From: Clostridia bacterium
GTDB lineage: Bacteria > Bacillota > Clostridia > Christensenellales > Aristaeellaceae
DNA: 45,944 nucleotides
Assembly (NCBI GenBank): GCA_017541205.1
Contig: JAFXZO010000081.1
Span: 1-45,944 of the forward strand
Direction of reading: 5' to 3'
A program made the translations under genes and the position numbers. The notes beneath the pieces were generated by a model. It saw only the letters and a list, made by a program, of their open reading frames with translations, did not search any database and was not told where the DNA came from. How positions within the stretch are numbered: the first letter of the stretch is position 1; each line of letters starts with the position of its first letter. Positions 23,885 through 31,937 of this stretch are shown piece after piece.

Positions 23885-26086
23885 ATGAAAAAGTTCTGCA
23901 TCGTCATGGCCCTGCTGCTGACCCTGCTGGCGGGCTGCGCGGCGGCGGAAACCCTCCAGGAGGGCAAAGAAGCCCTGAAAGCCGCAAAGACGCTGGACGA
24001 ACAGCTTGCGATCCTCAACCGCATCGCGGACGAGCACGCCGATGAACTGGAAAACGGCGGCTGGGATATCCTGCTGGGCGTTCAGGCCGGGCCGGGCCTG
24101 CCCGAGGGGCTGCTCCCGGACGATTGGGAGAAAAGCGAGTTTACCCGCGTTGACGGCTTTCCTGCCGAGCTTCGGGAGCACAAATTCATCGTGCTCAACG
24201 GCCCGACGCTGGCGGGCAGCTGGTTTTGCCGCCTGCCGGAGCAAATGCGCGCCGCCTCGGTGGAGGAAGCCGAATATGTGATGATGATCCATGACATTTT
24301 GATGCCGTCCGGCTATAGCTATACCCCGCCCGCCACCAGCTACCACCGGGATTACCTCGCCTATGCGCTCAATATCAGGACCGGCGAGATCACCCGCTTC
24401 TGGGGATACCGCTGCAACGCGAAAAGATCCGGCAGGCGGGACCAGCTGAACGGCGATCAGCTCACGGCCGAGGAGATCTGGAACCTGGTGCGCTCCCAGA
24501 TCTGGGGCCAGACGCGGTATGAATTTGGGGACGACGCCGCGTTCCTCATCGGCTTCAGTGGGAAAAACGCCTTTGTGATGGGCTATGAGGGCACGCCGAC
24601 AAAAGTGGATATTCCATCCGAGGTGGAGGGCCATCCCGTAACGGAAATCGGGAAAAGCTGCTTTGCGAAATGCGACAGTCTGGAAAGCCTCACGCTTCCC
24701 GCCACGATCCGCAAGATCGAAGAAAAGGCGTTTTATGGATGCCCGAACCTCCGGTCCGTCCTCCTGCCGGAAGGGCTGGAAAGCATCGGCACGGAGGCGT
24801 TCCGCTTTCTCAGCTCTCTAACCGAGATCGAGATCCCTTCCTCCGTATCCTCCATTGGCAAAAACGCTTTCATGGTGTGCAATAAGCTCTCCCGGGCCGT
24901 GATCCGGCCGGGCGTCGCGAAGCTTGGGGAAGACATGTTTTCCAACGACGAGAACCTGGCGCTGGTCTATCTCCCCGGAGAAATCAAGGGCCTGGAAAAC
25001 GCCGCCATCGAATCCGGCGCCGTGATTTGGGCGCCGGCCGCTTCGCAGACGCTGGACGACGCCAAGCGCCTGGGCTATTCCGCCGTGGCATGCGACGGCG
25101 GCCCGCAGGATATGCCTTCCTTCCGCTTCGTTACGGAAGGGGATTTTGAATATCGCATTTTGGACGGAGAAGCAGCGCTGATCGATTACCTGGGCACCCA
25201 TGTCATGATCGACGTACCTGAGACGGCGGACGGCCTGCCCGTTACCCGGATCCTGTCCAGCTCGCTTAGGCAGAAAATGAGCGTCAACAGCGTGACCCTG
25301 CCAAAGAGCGTGACCTTTATCAGCCGCTCCGCCATCGTGCCCGCCAGCGGCCAGCGCGCCTTTGACATATTCATCCCCAATCCCGCCTGCGAAATCGAGG
25401 AAGACGGCATTAAGCCGTACAACACGAACGACATCAGTTATTCCACGACCCTCTATGCCCCGGAGGGCAGCCTGGCGCAGCGCTACGCGAACGATTATAA
25501 CCAGCCGGGCCGCCTTGTGTTTGAAGCCTGGGGCGAGGGCGTGGACCCGGACGCCGCGGCCATCCGATGCGCCCTTCCCCTGGCGGAAAAGGTGCTCGCC
25601 GGCGCCGGCGCGGTCTGGGAGGCCAGCGATCAGAAGGAATACGCCTGGCTCAGCCGTATCCCCGGCTATAACGCGCAAAGCCCGGACGCGGCGGCTGTAC
25701 TGCGCTTTTCCAAGGATCAGTTTGAAACCCTCTCCCTCCTGATGGGCGGGGACGGCAACATCGCCAGGATGTTCGCCACCATCGTCAACACCCAATGGAA
25801 CCTGCCCTACGCCAAGGTCGCAGCCCGGACTGTCCAGACGGAACAGCTCGGTCCCGTGGCCGACGGCTCCTGCGTCGTGATCGCGCTGTGCTACCGCACG
25901 GATATCGTGCTGACGGTCCTGCGCGAGGATGGGTTTGCCCAGGCCGCGCTGGTCTGCTCAAGCCCACAGGTGATAAAGGCCATGACGCCGGAATACGTCA
26001 GCGGCATCGCCGCCCAGTTCGGCATTTCCGGAAGCTGCACGGTCTATCCCCCGGAGGAAATCAGCGCCCTGCTTGCCAAGGAATGA
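23885..26086 (+). CDS. Large BspA-like LRR lipoprotein
   Basis: The 733-residue product starts with a lipoprotein signal (LLTLLAGC, Cys about residue 19). A unique N-terminal domain covers about residues 25-215. BspA/LRR_5 repeats cover about 220-370 (VDIPSEVEGHPVTEIGKSCF, TLPATIRKIEEKAFYGC, EIPSSVSSIGKNAF) and a second, looser set runs to about 540. A non-repeat C-terminal domain of about 180 residues follows. It is a membrane-anchored surface protein of unknown ligand. SD AAAGGAGG precedes the ATG. Confidence 0.82.
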   Translation: MKKFCIVMALLLTLLAGCAAAETLQEGKEALKAAKTLDEQLAILNRIADEHADELENGGWDILLGVQAGPGLPEGLLPDDWEKSEFTRVDGFPAELREHKFIVLNGPTLAGSWFCRLPEQMRAASVEEAEYVMMIHDILMPSGYSYTPPATSYHRDYLAYALNIRTGEITRFWGYRCNAKRSGRRDQLNGDQLTAEEIWNLVRSQIWGQTRYEFGDDAAFLIGFSGKNAFVMGYEGTPTKVDIPSEVEGHPVTEIGKSCFAKCDSLESLTLPATIRKIEEKAFYGCPNLRSVLLPEGLESIGTEAFRFLSSLTEIEIPSSVSSIGKNAFMVCNKLSRAVIRPGVAKLGEDMFSNDENLALVYLPGEIKGLENAAIESGAVIWAPAASQTLDDAKRLGYSAVACDGGPQDMPSFRFVTEGDFEYRILDGEAALIDYLGTHVMIDVPETADGLPVTRILSSSLRQKMSVNSVTLPKSVTFISRSAIVPASGQRAFDIFIPNPACEIEEDGIKPYNTNDISYSTTLYAPEGSLAQRYANDYNQPGRLVFEAWGEGVDPDAAAIRCALPLAEKVLAGAGAVWEASDQKEYAWLSRIPGYNAQSPDAAAVLRFSKDQFETLSLLMGGDGNIARMFATIVNTQWNLPYAKVAARTVQTEQLGPVADGSCVVIALCYRTDIVLTVLREDGFAQAALVCSSPQVIKAMTPEYVSGIAAQFGISGSCTVYPPEEISALLAKE

Positions 26087-26170
26087 TGAAAAGGAAAAAC
26101 CCAAAATGAGCCAAAAAGCGGGCTCTTCACGGTTTGTTAGGGAAACGCTGTATCAACTCACAACCCTTCG

Positions 26171-26296
26171 GTGTCATCCTGAGCGAAGCCGAGCGGAGAG
26201 GCGAGGCGAAGTCGAAGGATCTATGAGAATCGCAGAGCCAACTTACAGATCTTTCGACTTCGTTTCGCTCTCGCTTCACTTCGCTCAAGATGACAA
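26171..26296. repeat. Palindromic interspersed repeat (REP/MITE-like)
   Basis: GTGTCATCCTGAGCGAAG at 26171-26188 is inversely repeated as CTTCGCTCAAGATGACA at 26279-26295, and inner arms GTCGAAGGATCT (26211-26222) and AGATCTTTCGAC (26248-26259) also pair. No ORF lies inside. A half-copy with the same TAGATCCTT...CAGGATGACA ends is at 28982-29010. It sits between convergent genes and could also act as a terminator-like hairpin. Confidence 0.75.
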
Positions 26297-26360
26297 ATGA
26301 GGGTCGTTTTATTTTCCCTACCTTTCCGTGAAGAGCCTTTTTTTCTATGCAAATCCGGCA

Positions 26361-27530
26361 TTACAGCCTGGCAACGCCGCTGTCCCGCGCGGCCTGGGCC
26401 ACGGCCTTGGATACGGCGGGGCCGATGCGCTCGTCAAACGCGAGGGGCAGGATGTACTGGGCGGTCAGCTCTTCGGGGGCGACCAGATCGGCCAGCGCAT
26501 GGGAGGCGGCCTGCTTCATCTCTTCGTTGATATCGGTGGCGCGCACGTCCAAAGCGCCGCGGAAGAGGCCCGGGAAGCACATGACGTTGTTGATCTGGTT
26601 GGGATGATCGCTCCTGCCGGTGCCGACCACCGCCGCGCCGGCTTCCAGCGCCTCGTCCGGCTCGATTTCGGGCACGGGGTTGGCCATGGGGAACACGATC
26701 GCGCCGGAGGCCATGGACCGGATCATCTCCTTGCTCACGATATGCGGCGCGCTGACGCCGATGAACACATCCGCGCCCTTCATGGCGTCGGCCAGTTTGC
26801 CGGAAAACTTTTCGGGGTTGGTGATCCTGGCCATGGCTTCCTGGACGGGGTTCATCTGCTCGCCTTCGCACAGGATGCCGAAGCGGTCCACCATCTTCAG
26901 GTGCTTCACGCCCAGGTTCATCAAATGCTTGCCGATGGCGATGCCCGCGCTGCCCGCGCCGTTGATGACGACCTTCGCTTTTTCGATGTCCTTTTTCACC
27001 ACGCGCAGGGCGTTGATCAGCGCCGCGCCGACCACCACGGCCGTGCCGTGCTGATCGTCGTGGAACACGGGGATATCGCACAGCTCCTTGAGCCTGCGCT
27101 CGATCTCAAAGCACCTGGGGGCGGCAATGTCCTCCAGGTTGATGCCGCCGAAGGAGCCGGAAATCAGGTAGACCGTGCGCACGATTTCATCCACGTCCTT
27201 GCTGCGGATGCAGATGGGGAACGCGTCCACGTCGCCAAAGGCCTTGAACAGGGCGCATTTCCCCTCCATGACGGGCATGCCGGCCTCGGGGCCGATATCT
27301 CCAAGGCCCAGCACCGCCGTGCCGTCGGTGATCACGGCGACCATGTTGTGCCGCCTGGTCAGATCGAAGGAACGGCTGTAGTCCTTCTGGATCTCCAGGC
27401 AGGGCTGCGCGACGCCGGGGGTGTATGCCAGGGAAAGGTCTTCCTTGTTTTTCACGGACACACGGGAAATTACTTCGATTTTGCCCTGCCACTGCGCGTG
27501 CAGGCGCAAAGATTCCTCCGCGTAATTCAA
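26361..27530 (-). CDS. NAD(P)-dependent malic enzyme
   Basis: The 389-residue short-form malic enzyme has [27 protein letters not shown] and FGGINLEDI (metal site), [12 protein letters not shown], a Rossmann motif [12 protein letters not shown] and [10 protein letters not shown]. It oxidatively decarboxylates malate to pyruvate, supplying NAD(P)H. The conserved reading frame can only begin at TTG 27530: upstream in-frame sequence has a stop and no other usable start. The better-placed ATG, six bases earlier and right after AGGAGGTGCGG, opens a two-codon frame (ATG-AAT-TGA) whose stop overlaps the TTG. It is monocistronic, with its own promoter. Confidence 0.93.
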   Translation of the reverse strand: MNYAEESLRLHAQWQGKIEVISRVSVKNKEDLSLAYTPGVAQPCLEIQKDYSRSFDLTRRHNMVAVITDGTAVLGLGDIGPEAGMPVMEGKCALFKAFGDVDAFPICIRSKDVDEIVRTVYLISGSFGGINLEDIAAPRCFEIERRLKELCDIPVFHDDQHGTAVVVGAALINALRVVKKDIEKAKVVINGAGSAGIAIGKHLMNLGVKHLKMVDRFGILCEGEQMNPVQEAMARITNPEKFSGKLADAMKGADVFIGVSAPHIVSKEMIRSMASGAIVFPMANPVPEIEPDEALEAGAAVVGTGRSDHPNQINNVMCFPGLFRGALDVRATDINEEMKQAASHALADLVAPEELTAQYILPLAFDERIGPAVSKAVAQAARDSGVARL

Positions 27531-27562
27531 TTCATCCGCACCTCCTATGATTGGTCATCTCA

Positions 27563-27590
27563 ATTGTAAATACTTTCTTTGAAAAATCAA
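27563..27590 (-). promoter_or_regulatory. Sigma-A promoter of the malic enzyme gene
   Basis: On the minus strand, TTGATT (27590-27585), a 16-bp spacer and TACAAT (27568-27563), about 33 bases before the TTG start. Confidence 0.6.
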
Positions 27591-27641
27591 GGCCCGAGAA
27601 GGCAAAAGCCGTGCGAAATGAAAAGTTTTTTCGTCAAGCGC

Positions 27642-27686
27642 GCAAAAAACGCCGCGCCTGCGCCCGGCGGGACGCAGACGCGGCGG
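27642..27686 (-). terminator. GC-rich terminator on the minus strand
   Basis: GCCGCG and CTGCG near 27651-27662 pair with CGCAG and CGCGGC near 27673-27684. Read on the minus strand, the hairpin is followed by a T run (27650-27645). It lies just after the truncated surface-protein gene. Confidence 0.6.
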
Positions 27687-27698
27687 CCGCGTGACATT

Positions 27699-28352
27699 TT
27701 ACGGAAGCAGCGTGACGCCGGCAAACGTTTCGGCGGGGATGAGCCCGCCCTTCGTTTCCGCGTACACGGCCGCCTCCGGGACGGCGGCGAACACATAGAA
27801 GGCGTTTTTTTCGCCCTTCTCCAGGGGGAACCAGGCGTCGGAGATTTCATCCAGGATGATTTGCAGCTTCGTTTCCCCCTTGCCGAAGATCACGGCGAAT
27901 ACGTCCTCGCGCAGCCATTGCTTCACCTGCGCGGGCTCCAGATACAGCGAAACGCCGTCCGGGAGCCCGTCCGGCTGAACGTTCAGCACGCGCTTGCCGC
28001 CCTGATAGCCGACGCCGGCGGTGTAATCCGCGTTCTTTCCTTCTTTATCGCGCACCAGGCCGGGGATCAGGTTCCGGGAATAGGCGTTGTCCTCCCAACG
28101 GGTATCGCCGCAGTTTTTGCAGCGGAAGCTGACGCGGGTGATGGTGCGGCCGGCCTCCCGGTAATCGTGGCCGAGGGCGGGGATCACAAGCTGCTTTTCC
28201 AGGACCGCGCCGCAGACCGCGCAACGTTTGCCTTCGGTGAGGCCGGCTTCCGTACAGGCAGCGGGCACGGCGGGATCAACCGTTTCGGTGTGGCCTTTCG
28301 CGGGGATTTCCGCATAGGTGGTATAATCGCACCGGGAGCAGGTATCGTACAA
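27699..28352 (-). pseudogene. 5'-truncated surface-protein gene with Cys-rich GH repeats
   Basis: About 217 codons remain. The first 65 residues hold two units typical of large clostridial surface proteins (CSRCDYTTYAEIPAKGHTE, then CAVCGAVLEKQLVIPALGHD) with paired CxxC motifs. The rest is a beta-rich C-terminal domain. There is no signal peptide, no SD and no ATG, and the frame simply begins mid-repeat near 28352, so most of the 5' part has been lost. The gene ends in an intact stop and terminator, so the truncation is one-sided. Confidence 0.65.
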
Positions 28353-28500
28353 AAATGTAAGTGAAAAATTTTCCGTGATCCGAAACCTGTTTCTTTTCTA
28401 ATGTGGGAGGAGAGGATAGCAACGGCATAAACCATGCAGCATGTATCCCCGGCAATGAGGTTCTACCCGCCTGCGGCGGGCGCAAGCGAACGCACGCGCC

Positions 28501-28590
28501 CATCCGTATAGGGCGCGGCTCAGAATGACAGGGGTGCCGCATCCGAATAGCGGCGGTTCAGAATGACAGGGGTGCCGCATCCGTATAGAG
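28501..28590. repeat. Short tandem repeat, 38-bp period
   Basis: TCAGAATGACAGGGGTGCCG begins at 28520 and again at 28558. The flanking CATCCGTATAG-like segment occurs three times (near 28501, 28540 and 28578), giving about 2.5 imperfect copies. The region 28353-28671 otherwise has no gene I can support. Confidence 0.75.
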
Positions 28591-28671
28591 AGCGGGGCGG
28601 AATACCATTGCCGCTTGACTACATGGGTGCTTTTTCAATGCGCAGTGAAACTATTATTATGTTTTCGATAA

Positions 28672-28700
28672 TTGACAGCCTTCGACAATTCATATAGAAT
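28672..28700 (+). promoter_or_regulatory. Strong sigma-A promoter ahead of a small ORF
   Basis: TTGACA at 28672-28677, 17 bp, TAGAAT at 28695-28700. It drives an 80-base leader and then the 30-codon ORF at 28781. Confidence 0.75.
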
Positions 28701-28780
28701 CATCATCTCCCGAAAGGGGCCGAGAGCGAACAACAAACGCGCAGACGGTTGCTCTATCCTCCCGAAGGGGGGTGATGCGC

Positions 28781-28873
28781 ATGCGGATTACTTTCCATAT
28801 TTGGAAGTATACGGTGACGATCTCCATCCGTGAAACGCATCGCAAAAAGAACAACCGCCGCTCTGCAAAGTGA
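28781..28873 (+). CDS. Small 30-residue basic protein
   Basis: A frame with a strong SD (GAAGGGGGGTGAT, seven to eight bases away) and a near-consensus promoter encodes 30 residues: MRITFHIWKYTVTISIRE, then a very basic tail (HRKKNNRRSAK). The first half alternates hydrophobic and polar residues like a beta-hairpin, and there is no membrane span. Promoter, SD and downstream inverted GCCGC/GCGGC sequence (28849-28895) together argue for a real gene. It could be a small regulatory protein, a type I toxin-like peptide or a leader. I do not recognise a named family. Confidence 0.5.
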   Translation: MRITFHIWKYTVTISIRETHRKKNNRRSAK

Positions 28874-28981
28874 CGGTTGGTGCGGCTATTTTCGTTATGT
28901 CAAAAAGCCGCGGCGTCACTTGACGACGATATAGAAATCCCTCATTCCTCATTATTTCACTGCAACAGAAAGCCCATCTTA

Positions 28982-29010
28982 TAGATCCTTCCACTCCGGT
29001 CAGGATGACA
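28982..29010. repeat. Half-copy of the GGATGACA interspersed repeat
   Basis: TAGATCCTT followed at 17 bases by CAGGATGACA matches the outer and inner arms of the palindrome at 26171-26296, but only one half is present. Confidence 0.5.
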
Positions 29011-29080
29011 GCGCGGCTTGCATTTTTCATTGTTCCTGAGACGAAACGCGGCTTTTTTCGTTTACGGTCCCTCCTGCCGC

Positions 29081-29947
29081 CTAATCCTTCCTCCCCGGTT
29101 TTCCCCTTTTCGCCAAAATCACGTTATACGCCACGATGGACCCAATCACGACCACCGAGCCGATGAGGGAAAGCCGCGATACGCTTTCGCCGTAAAACAG
29201 CGCCACCCACAGCGGGTTCATGATCGGCTCCATGCCGGTGATGAGGCTGGCGGCGGTGGGCGGCGTTTTTTTGATGCCGATGGAAAACAGGATGTACGCC
29301 CCGCCCACCTGCACCGCGCCCAGCGCGAGGATGGAAAGCAGCACCGGCGCGGAAAAATCCGTTTCCTGAAGGCACAGGGGCGTAAACAGCACGCCAGCGG
29401 CCAACTGCCCCAGGAAGCAGGAGGAAATCGCGTCCGCCTTTTTGCCGGTATTCATCATGAACACCCCGGCGTAGCACACGCCGGACAGCACCGCGATCAC
29501 GTTCCCGGCCAGGTTGCCCGCCCGGATGCCGTCCACAAAGAACAGGCACACCCCCAGCAGCACCAGCGCGCAGGTTACAAGATCGATCCGCCTGGGCTTT
29601 TCATGGAACAAAAGCGCCATCAGCAGGATCACGAACACCGGCGCGGTGAACTGCAATACGATGGCGTTCGCGGCGGTGGTCATTTTGTTGGCGAGGGCGA
29701 AGAGCGTGGTGACCCCGATCATGGACAGCGCGCCGAGCAGCACGGGCCCGCTGAACACGAGCTTATGGCGCGAAATCAGCAGATAAATGCCGATCACCGC
29801 CGCGCCGATCAGGTTCCTGGCCCCGTTGATGGAAAGGGCCTGCCAGGGCACCAGCTTGATGAACAGGCCGCCCAGGCTGAAGCCCACGGAGGCCAGGAAT
29901 ACGCACAGGACCGCGCCCCACGGCGCGGATTTGCTTTGGTCCGTCAT
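29081..29947 (-). CDS. EamA/DMT-family transporter
   Basis: The 288-residue protein has about ten hydrophobic segments arranged as two EamA repeats (about residues 12-145 and 158-282). The first ends in VLLGVCLFFVDGI and the second contains GMEPIMNPLWVALFYGE, the usual signature of the second repeat. Members of this superfamily export or import amino acids, nucleobases and other metabolites; no substrate can be named. It is the last gene of a minus-strand run, 18 bases after the NYN gene. The SD is weak (AGCGGAAAACG), suggesting coupling to upstream translation. Confidence 0.88.
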   Translation of the reverse strand: MTDQSKSAPWGAVLCVFLASVGFSLGGLFIKLVPWQALSINGARNLIGAAVIGIYLLISRHKLVFSGPVLLGALSMIGVTTLFALANKMTTAANAIVLQFTAPVFVILLMALLFHEKPRRIDLVTCALVLLGVCLFFVDGIRAGNLAGNVIAVLSGVCYAGVFMMNTGKKADAISSCFLGQLAAGVLFTPLCLQETDFSAPVLLSILALGAVQVGGAYILFSIGIKKTPPTAASLITGMEPIMNPLWVALFYGESVSRLSLIGSVVVIGSIVAYNVILAKRGKPGRKD

Positions 29948-29965
29948 TCGTTTTCCGCTTTCGTA

Positions 29966-30958
29966 TTACAGCATCTTGACCAGCATGTTCTTCTGATCGT
30001 CCATTTCGAGCGCCAGCAGCTTTTCCTTTTCCATCTGCTTGAGCACGTCCGAAAAGCGCTTGAAGCCGATGGTGCGCTCGGAATAATCGGGATAGGCGGC
30101 CTGGATGTCCGCCTTCAGGATGGAGGGGTTGATGCGCTCGAACCCGTCGTCCTTATAGTGCTGCAATTGCTCGGTGAAGGCGGCGCGCCAGTTGTCCGGG
30201 CTGATCTTTTTCGCGTTTGTTTCCTCCGGCGCGTCGGCGTTCAGGGAAACGTACACATTGTTGTTTTCGTTCTTCACCCGGATGCTGCCGAACTTCTGGG
30301 AAAGCTTGGTGAGCAGCTTGCCGAACGACGCGCAGCCGAACGATTTTTCGTTGAAATCGGGCCGAAGGCGGAGCAGCACGCCCTTTAATTCGCTGGCGTA
30401 CATTTCGTCCTCGTCCGTCTGTTCAGAAAGGATGCCCTCCAAAAGCTTGTTGAGCCCGGCGTCGTCCAGGGGCTCGTCCTTGGACTGGGATTTGCGGGTG
30501 CGCTTATCGCGGCTGACGGAGGACACGGTTTCCAGAAACTGGAACTCATTGCAGGCGTTGATGAAAATGCTGCTGGCGACTTCGCTTCGGCTGATGCCGA
30601 GCACGAATTTGCCCATGCTCTTGAGCCTGCCCACGAGCGGCGTGTAATCGCTGTCGCCGCTGACGATGCAGAACGAATCGATCAAGGGGTTGGTGTAGGC
30701 CACCTCCAGCGCGTCGATCACCAGCATGATATCGGCGTTGTTCTTCTGCGCAAAGCCGTAGCGGATGGAGGGCACGACGGTAAAGGTGTTGGAAAGCAGC
30801 ACTTCCTTCAGGTCGCTGAACCGGTCGGTATAGCCGTACACCTTGCCCAGCAGGATGTCGCCGCGGATCTTGACTTTATCCAGGATATTGTTCAGCGTGG
30901 CCGCCTTGGCCCCGCAGTTTTCCAGGTCTACAAATAACGCGAAACGGGATGTACTCAA
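29966..30958 (-). CDS. NYN-domain (PIN-like) putative ribonuclease with OST-HTH/LOTUS domains
   Basis: The product is about 330 residues. An N-terminal NYN/LabA domain (RFALFVDLENCG, NADIMLVIDALE, CIVSGDSDYTPLV) keeps the acidic residues expected of a metal-dependent nuclease. Two C-terminal OST-HTH/LOTUS-type modules follow (about 175-245 and 265-330; FNEKSFGCASFGKLL and YSERTIGFKRFSDVL), which bind RNA in other proteins. It probably acts on RNA. TTG at 30958 has GAGGAG eight bases upstream; GTG at 30967 overlaps the previous stop (GTGA) and is the alternative start. Confidence 0.85.
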   Translation of the reverse strand: MSTSRFALFVDLENCGAKAATLNNILDKVKIRGDILLGKVYGYTDRFSDLKEVLLSNTFTVVPSIRYGFAQKNNADIMLVIDALEVAYTNPLIDSFCIVSGDSDYTPLVGRLKSMGKFVLGISRSEVASSIFINACNEFQFLETVSSVSRDKRTRKSQSKDEPLDDAGLNKLLEGILSEQTDEDEMYASELKGVLLRLRPDFNEKSFGCASFGKLLTKLSQKFGSIRVKNENNNVYVSLNADAPEETNAKKISPDNWRAAFTEQLQHYKDDGFERINPSILKADIQAAYPDYSERTIGFKRFSDVLKQMEKEKLLALEMDDQKNMLVKML

Positions 30959-30963
30959 AATTT

Positions 30964-31338
30964 TCACTCCTCTTTTATGTTTCCCTGTATATCGTTTTGA
31001 ATCGTTTCACATACGGAATCAAAATGCCGATCAATTTCCTCATTGGTAAAGCGCAGGATACGCAAGCCGAGGGCTTCCAGCGCATCCGAACGCTTCCAGT
31101 CCCGCTTATAGCCCTCATCAGTATAATGCTGCGCGCCGTCAATTTCAATGACCAGCTTCGCGGATGCACAGTAAAAGTCCACGATGTAAGAAGCAATGGG
31201 ACGCTGCCTGTAAAACCTGAGAGGGTATTGCCGGAGAAAAAGATACCAAAGCTTTCGTTCCTGCGGCTTCATGTTTTTTCGCAATCTGTGGTCTAAAGAA
31301 GCCGCTCTGTGGTCATACGGGAGATTGTTTCTTGGCAC
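30964..31338 (-). CDS. DUF559 (Vsr/very-short-patch-like endonuclease fold) protein
   Basis: The 124-residue product matches DUF559: LRKNMKPQERKLWYLFLRQY, YIVDFYCASAKLVIEIDGAQH and LGLRILRFTNEEI. The D-x(n)-E-I-D-G-x-Q-H pattern is the restriction-endonuclease-like core. I choose GTG at 31338 because AAGGAG lies seven bases before it. Longer versions run into the tandem repeats at 31365-31516, which are not coding. It directly precedes the NYN gene. Function of DUF559 proteins is unclear; nucleic-acid cleavage is inferred. Confidence 0.82.
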   Translation of the reverse strand: MPRNNLPYDHRAASLDHRLRKNMKPQERKLWYLFLRQYPLRFYRQRPIASYIVDFYCASAKLVIEIDGAQHYTDEGYKRDWKRSDALEALGLRILRFTNEEIDRHFDSVCETIQNDIQGNIKEE

Positions 31339-31364
31339 GCAAATACTCCTTTTTCCGGCAGTCA

Positions 31365-31516
31365 TGAGGAACCCTTCCGGCGCTTCGCGCCACCTCCCCG
31401 TCCTTGCCTCCCCTTCATAGGGGAGGTGGCCCGAAGGGGCGGAAGGGTTGACCGGGGAGGTGGCCTGAAGCGCCGGAAGAGTTGACCGGAGAGGTGGCCT
31501 GAAGCGCCGGAAGGGT
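31365..31516. repeat. Tandem repeat (34-bp period, three copies) with an inverted partner
   Basis: GAGGTGGC begins units at 31423, 31457 and 31491, each continuing into a CCGGAAGRGTTGACCGG-like segment. Bases about 31371-31400 (CCTTCCGGCGCTTCGCGCCA, then CCTCCC) are the inverse of the unit, so the first copy can form a long hairpin. It separates the cytidine deaminase gene from the DUF559 gene and has no coding content. Confidence 0.8.
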
Positions 31517-31526
31517 TTGCTTCTAA

Positions 31527-31937
31527 TCAGCAGATGACGGTCTGCCATGCGAACGGCAGTAAATCCCTGGCCCGTACCTTAATCAGCTTTCCTTCTTCAT
31601 CATTGACAATCACTTTGATCTCCGGGCAGTACTCAAGCAGCATCTGACGACAGTTTCCACAGGGAGGAATCACGCTGTTCACATGTTTTTCGTGCACGGC
31701 TACGATGGTATCAAATTCCCGTTCCCCGGCGGAGATAGCCATGCCCATGGTGACGTACTCGGCGCAGGCGCCGTGGATGCCGTCGCAGTTGACGCCCTGA
31801 TAGATATGGCCGTTTTTGCACAGCAAAGCGCAGCCCACCGTGTGGTTGTATACGCCGTCATCATAATTTGCGGCAAGCACTTCCAGCCCATTGGAGATGA
31901 GCAGACGGTCCGTATCCGTCAAATCATACCGATCCAC
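31527..31937 (-). CDS. cdd: Cytidine deaminase family protein
   Basis: The 136-residue protein has the zinc site of the family: HGACAEYVTMG (Cys-Ala-Glu) and PPCGNCRQMLLEY (PCxxC). It should deaminate cytidine or deoxycytidine for pyrimidine salvage; blasticidin-type deaminases are close relatives and cannot be excluded. The start is GTG at 31937 with AGGAGG about nine bases upstream. It overlaps the end of uvrC by 14 bases, so it is co-translated with it. Confidence 0.85.
   Translation of the reverse strand: MDRYDLTDTDRLLISNGLEVLAANYDDGVYNHTVGCALLCKNGHIYQGVNCDGIHGACAEYVTMGMAISAGEREFDTIVAVHEKHVNSVIPPCGNCRQMLLEYCPEIKVIVNDEEGKLIKVRARDLLPFAWQTVIC

Noticed and set aside
31423-31516. Possible CRISPR array
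   Set aside because: The units are directly adjacent 34-bp repeats with no unique spacers, and no cas genes are nearby.
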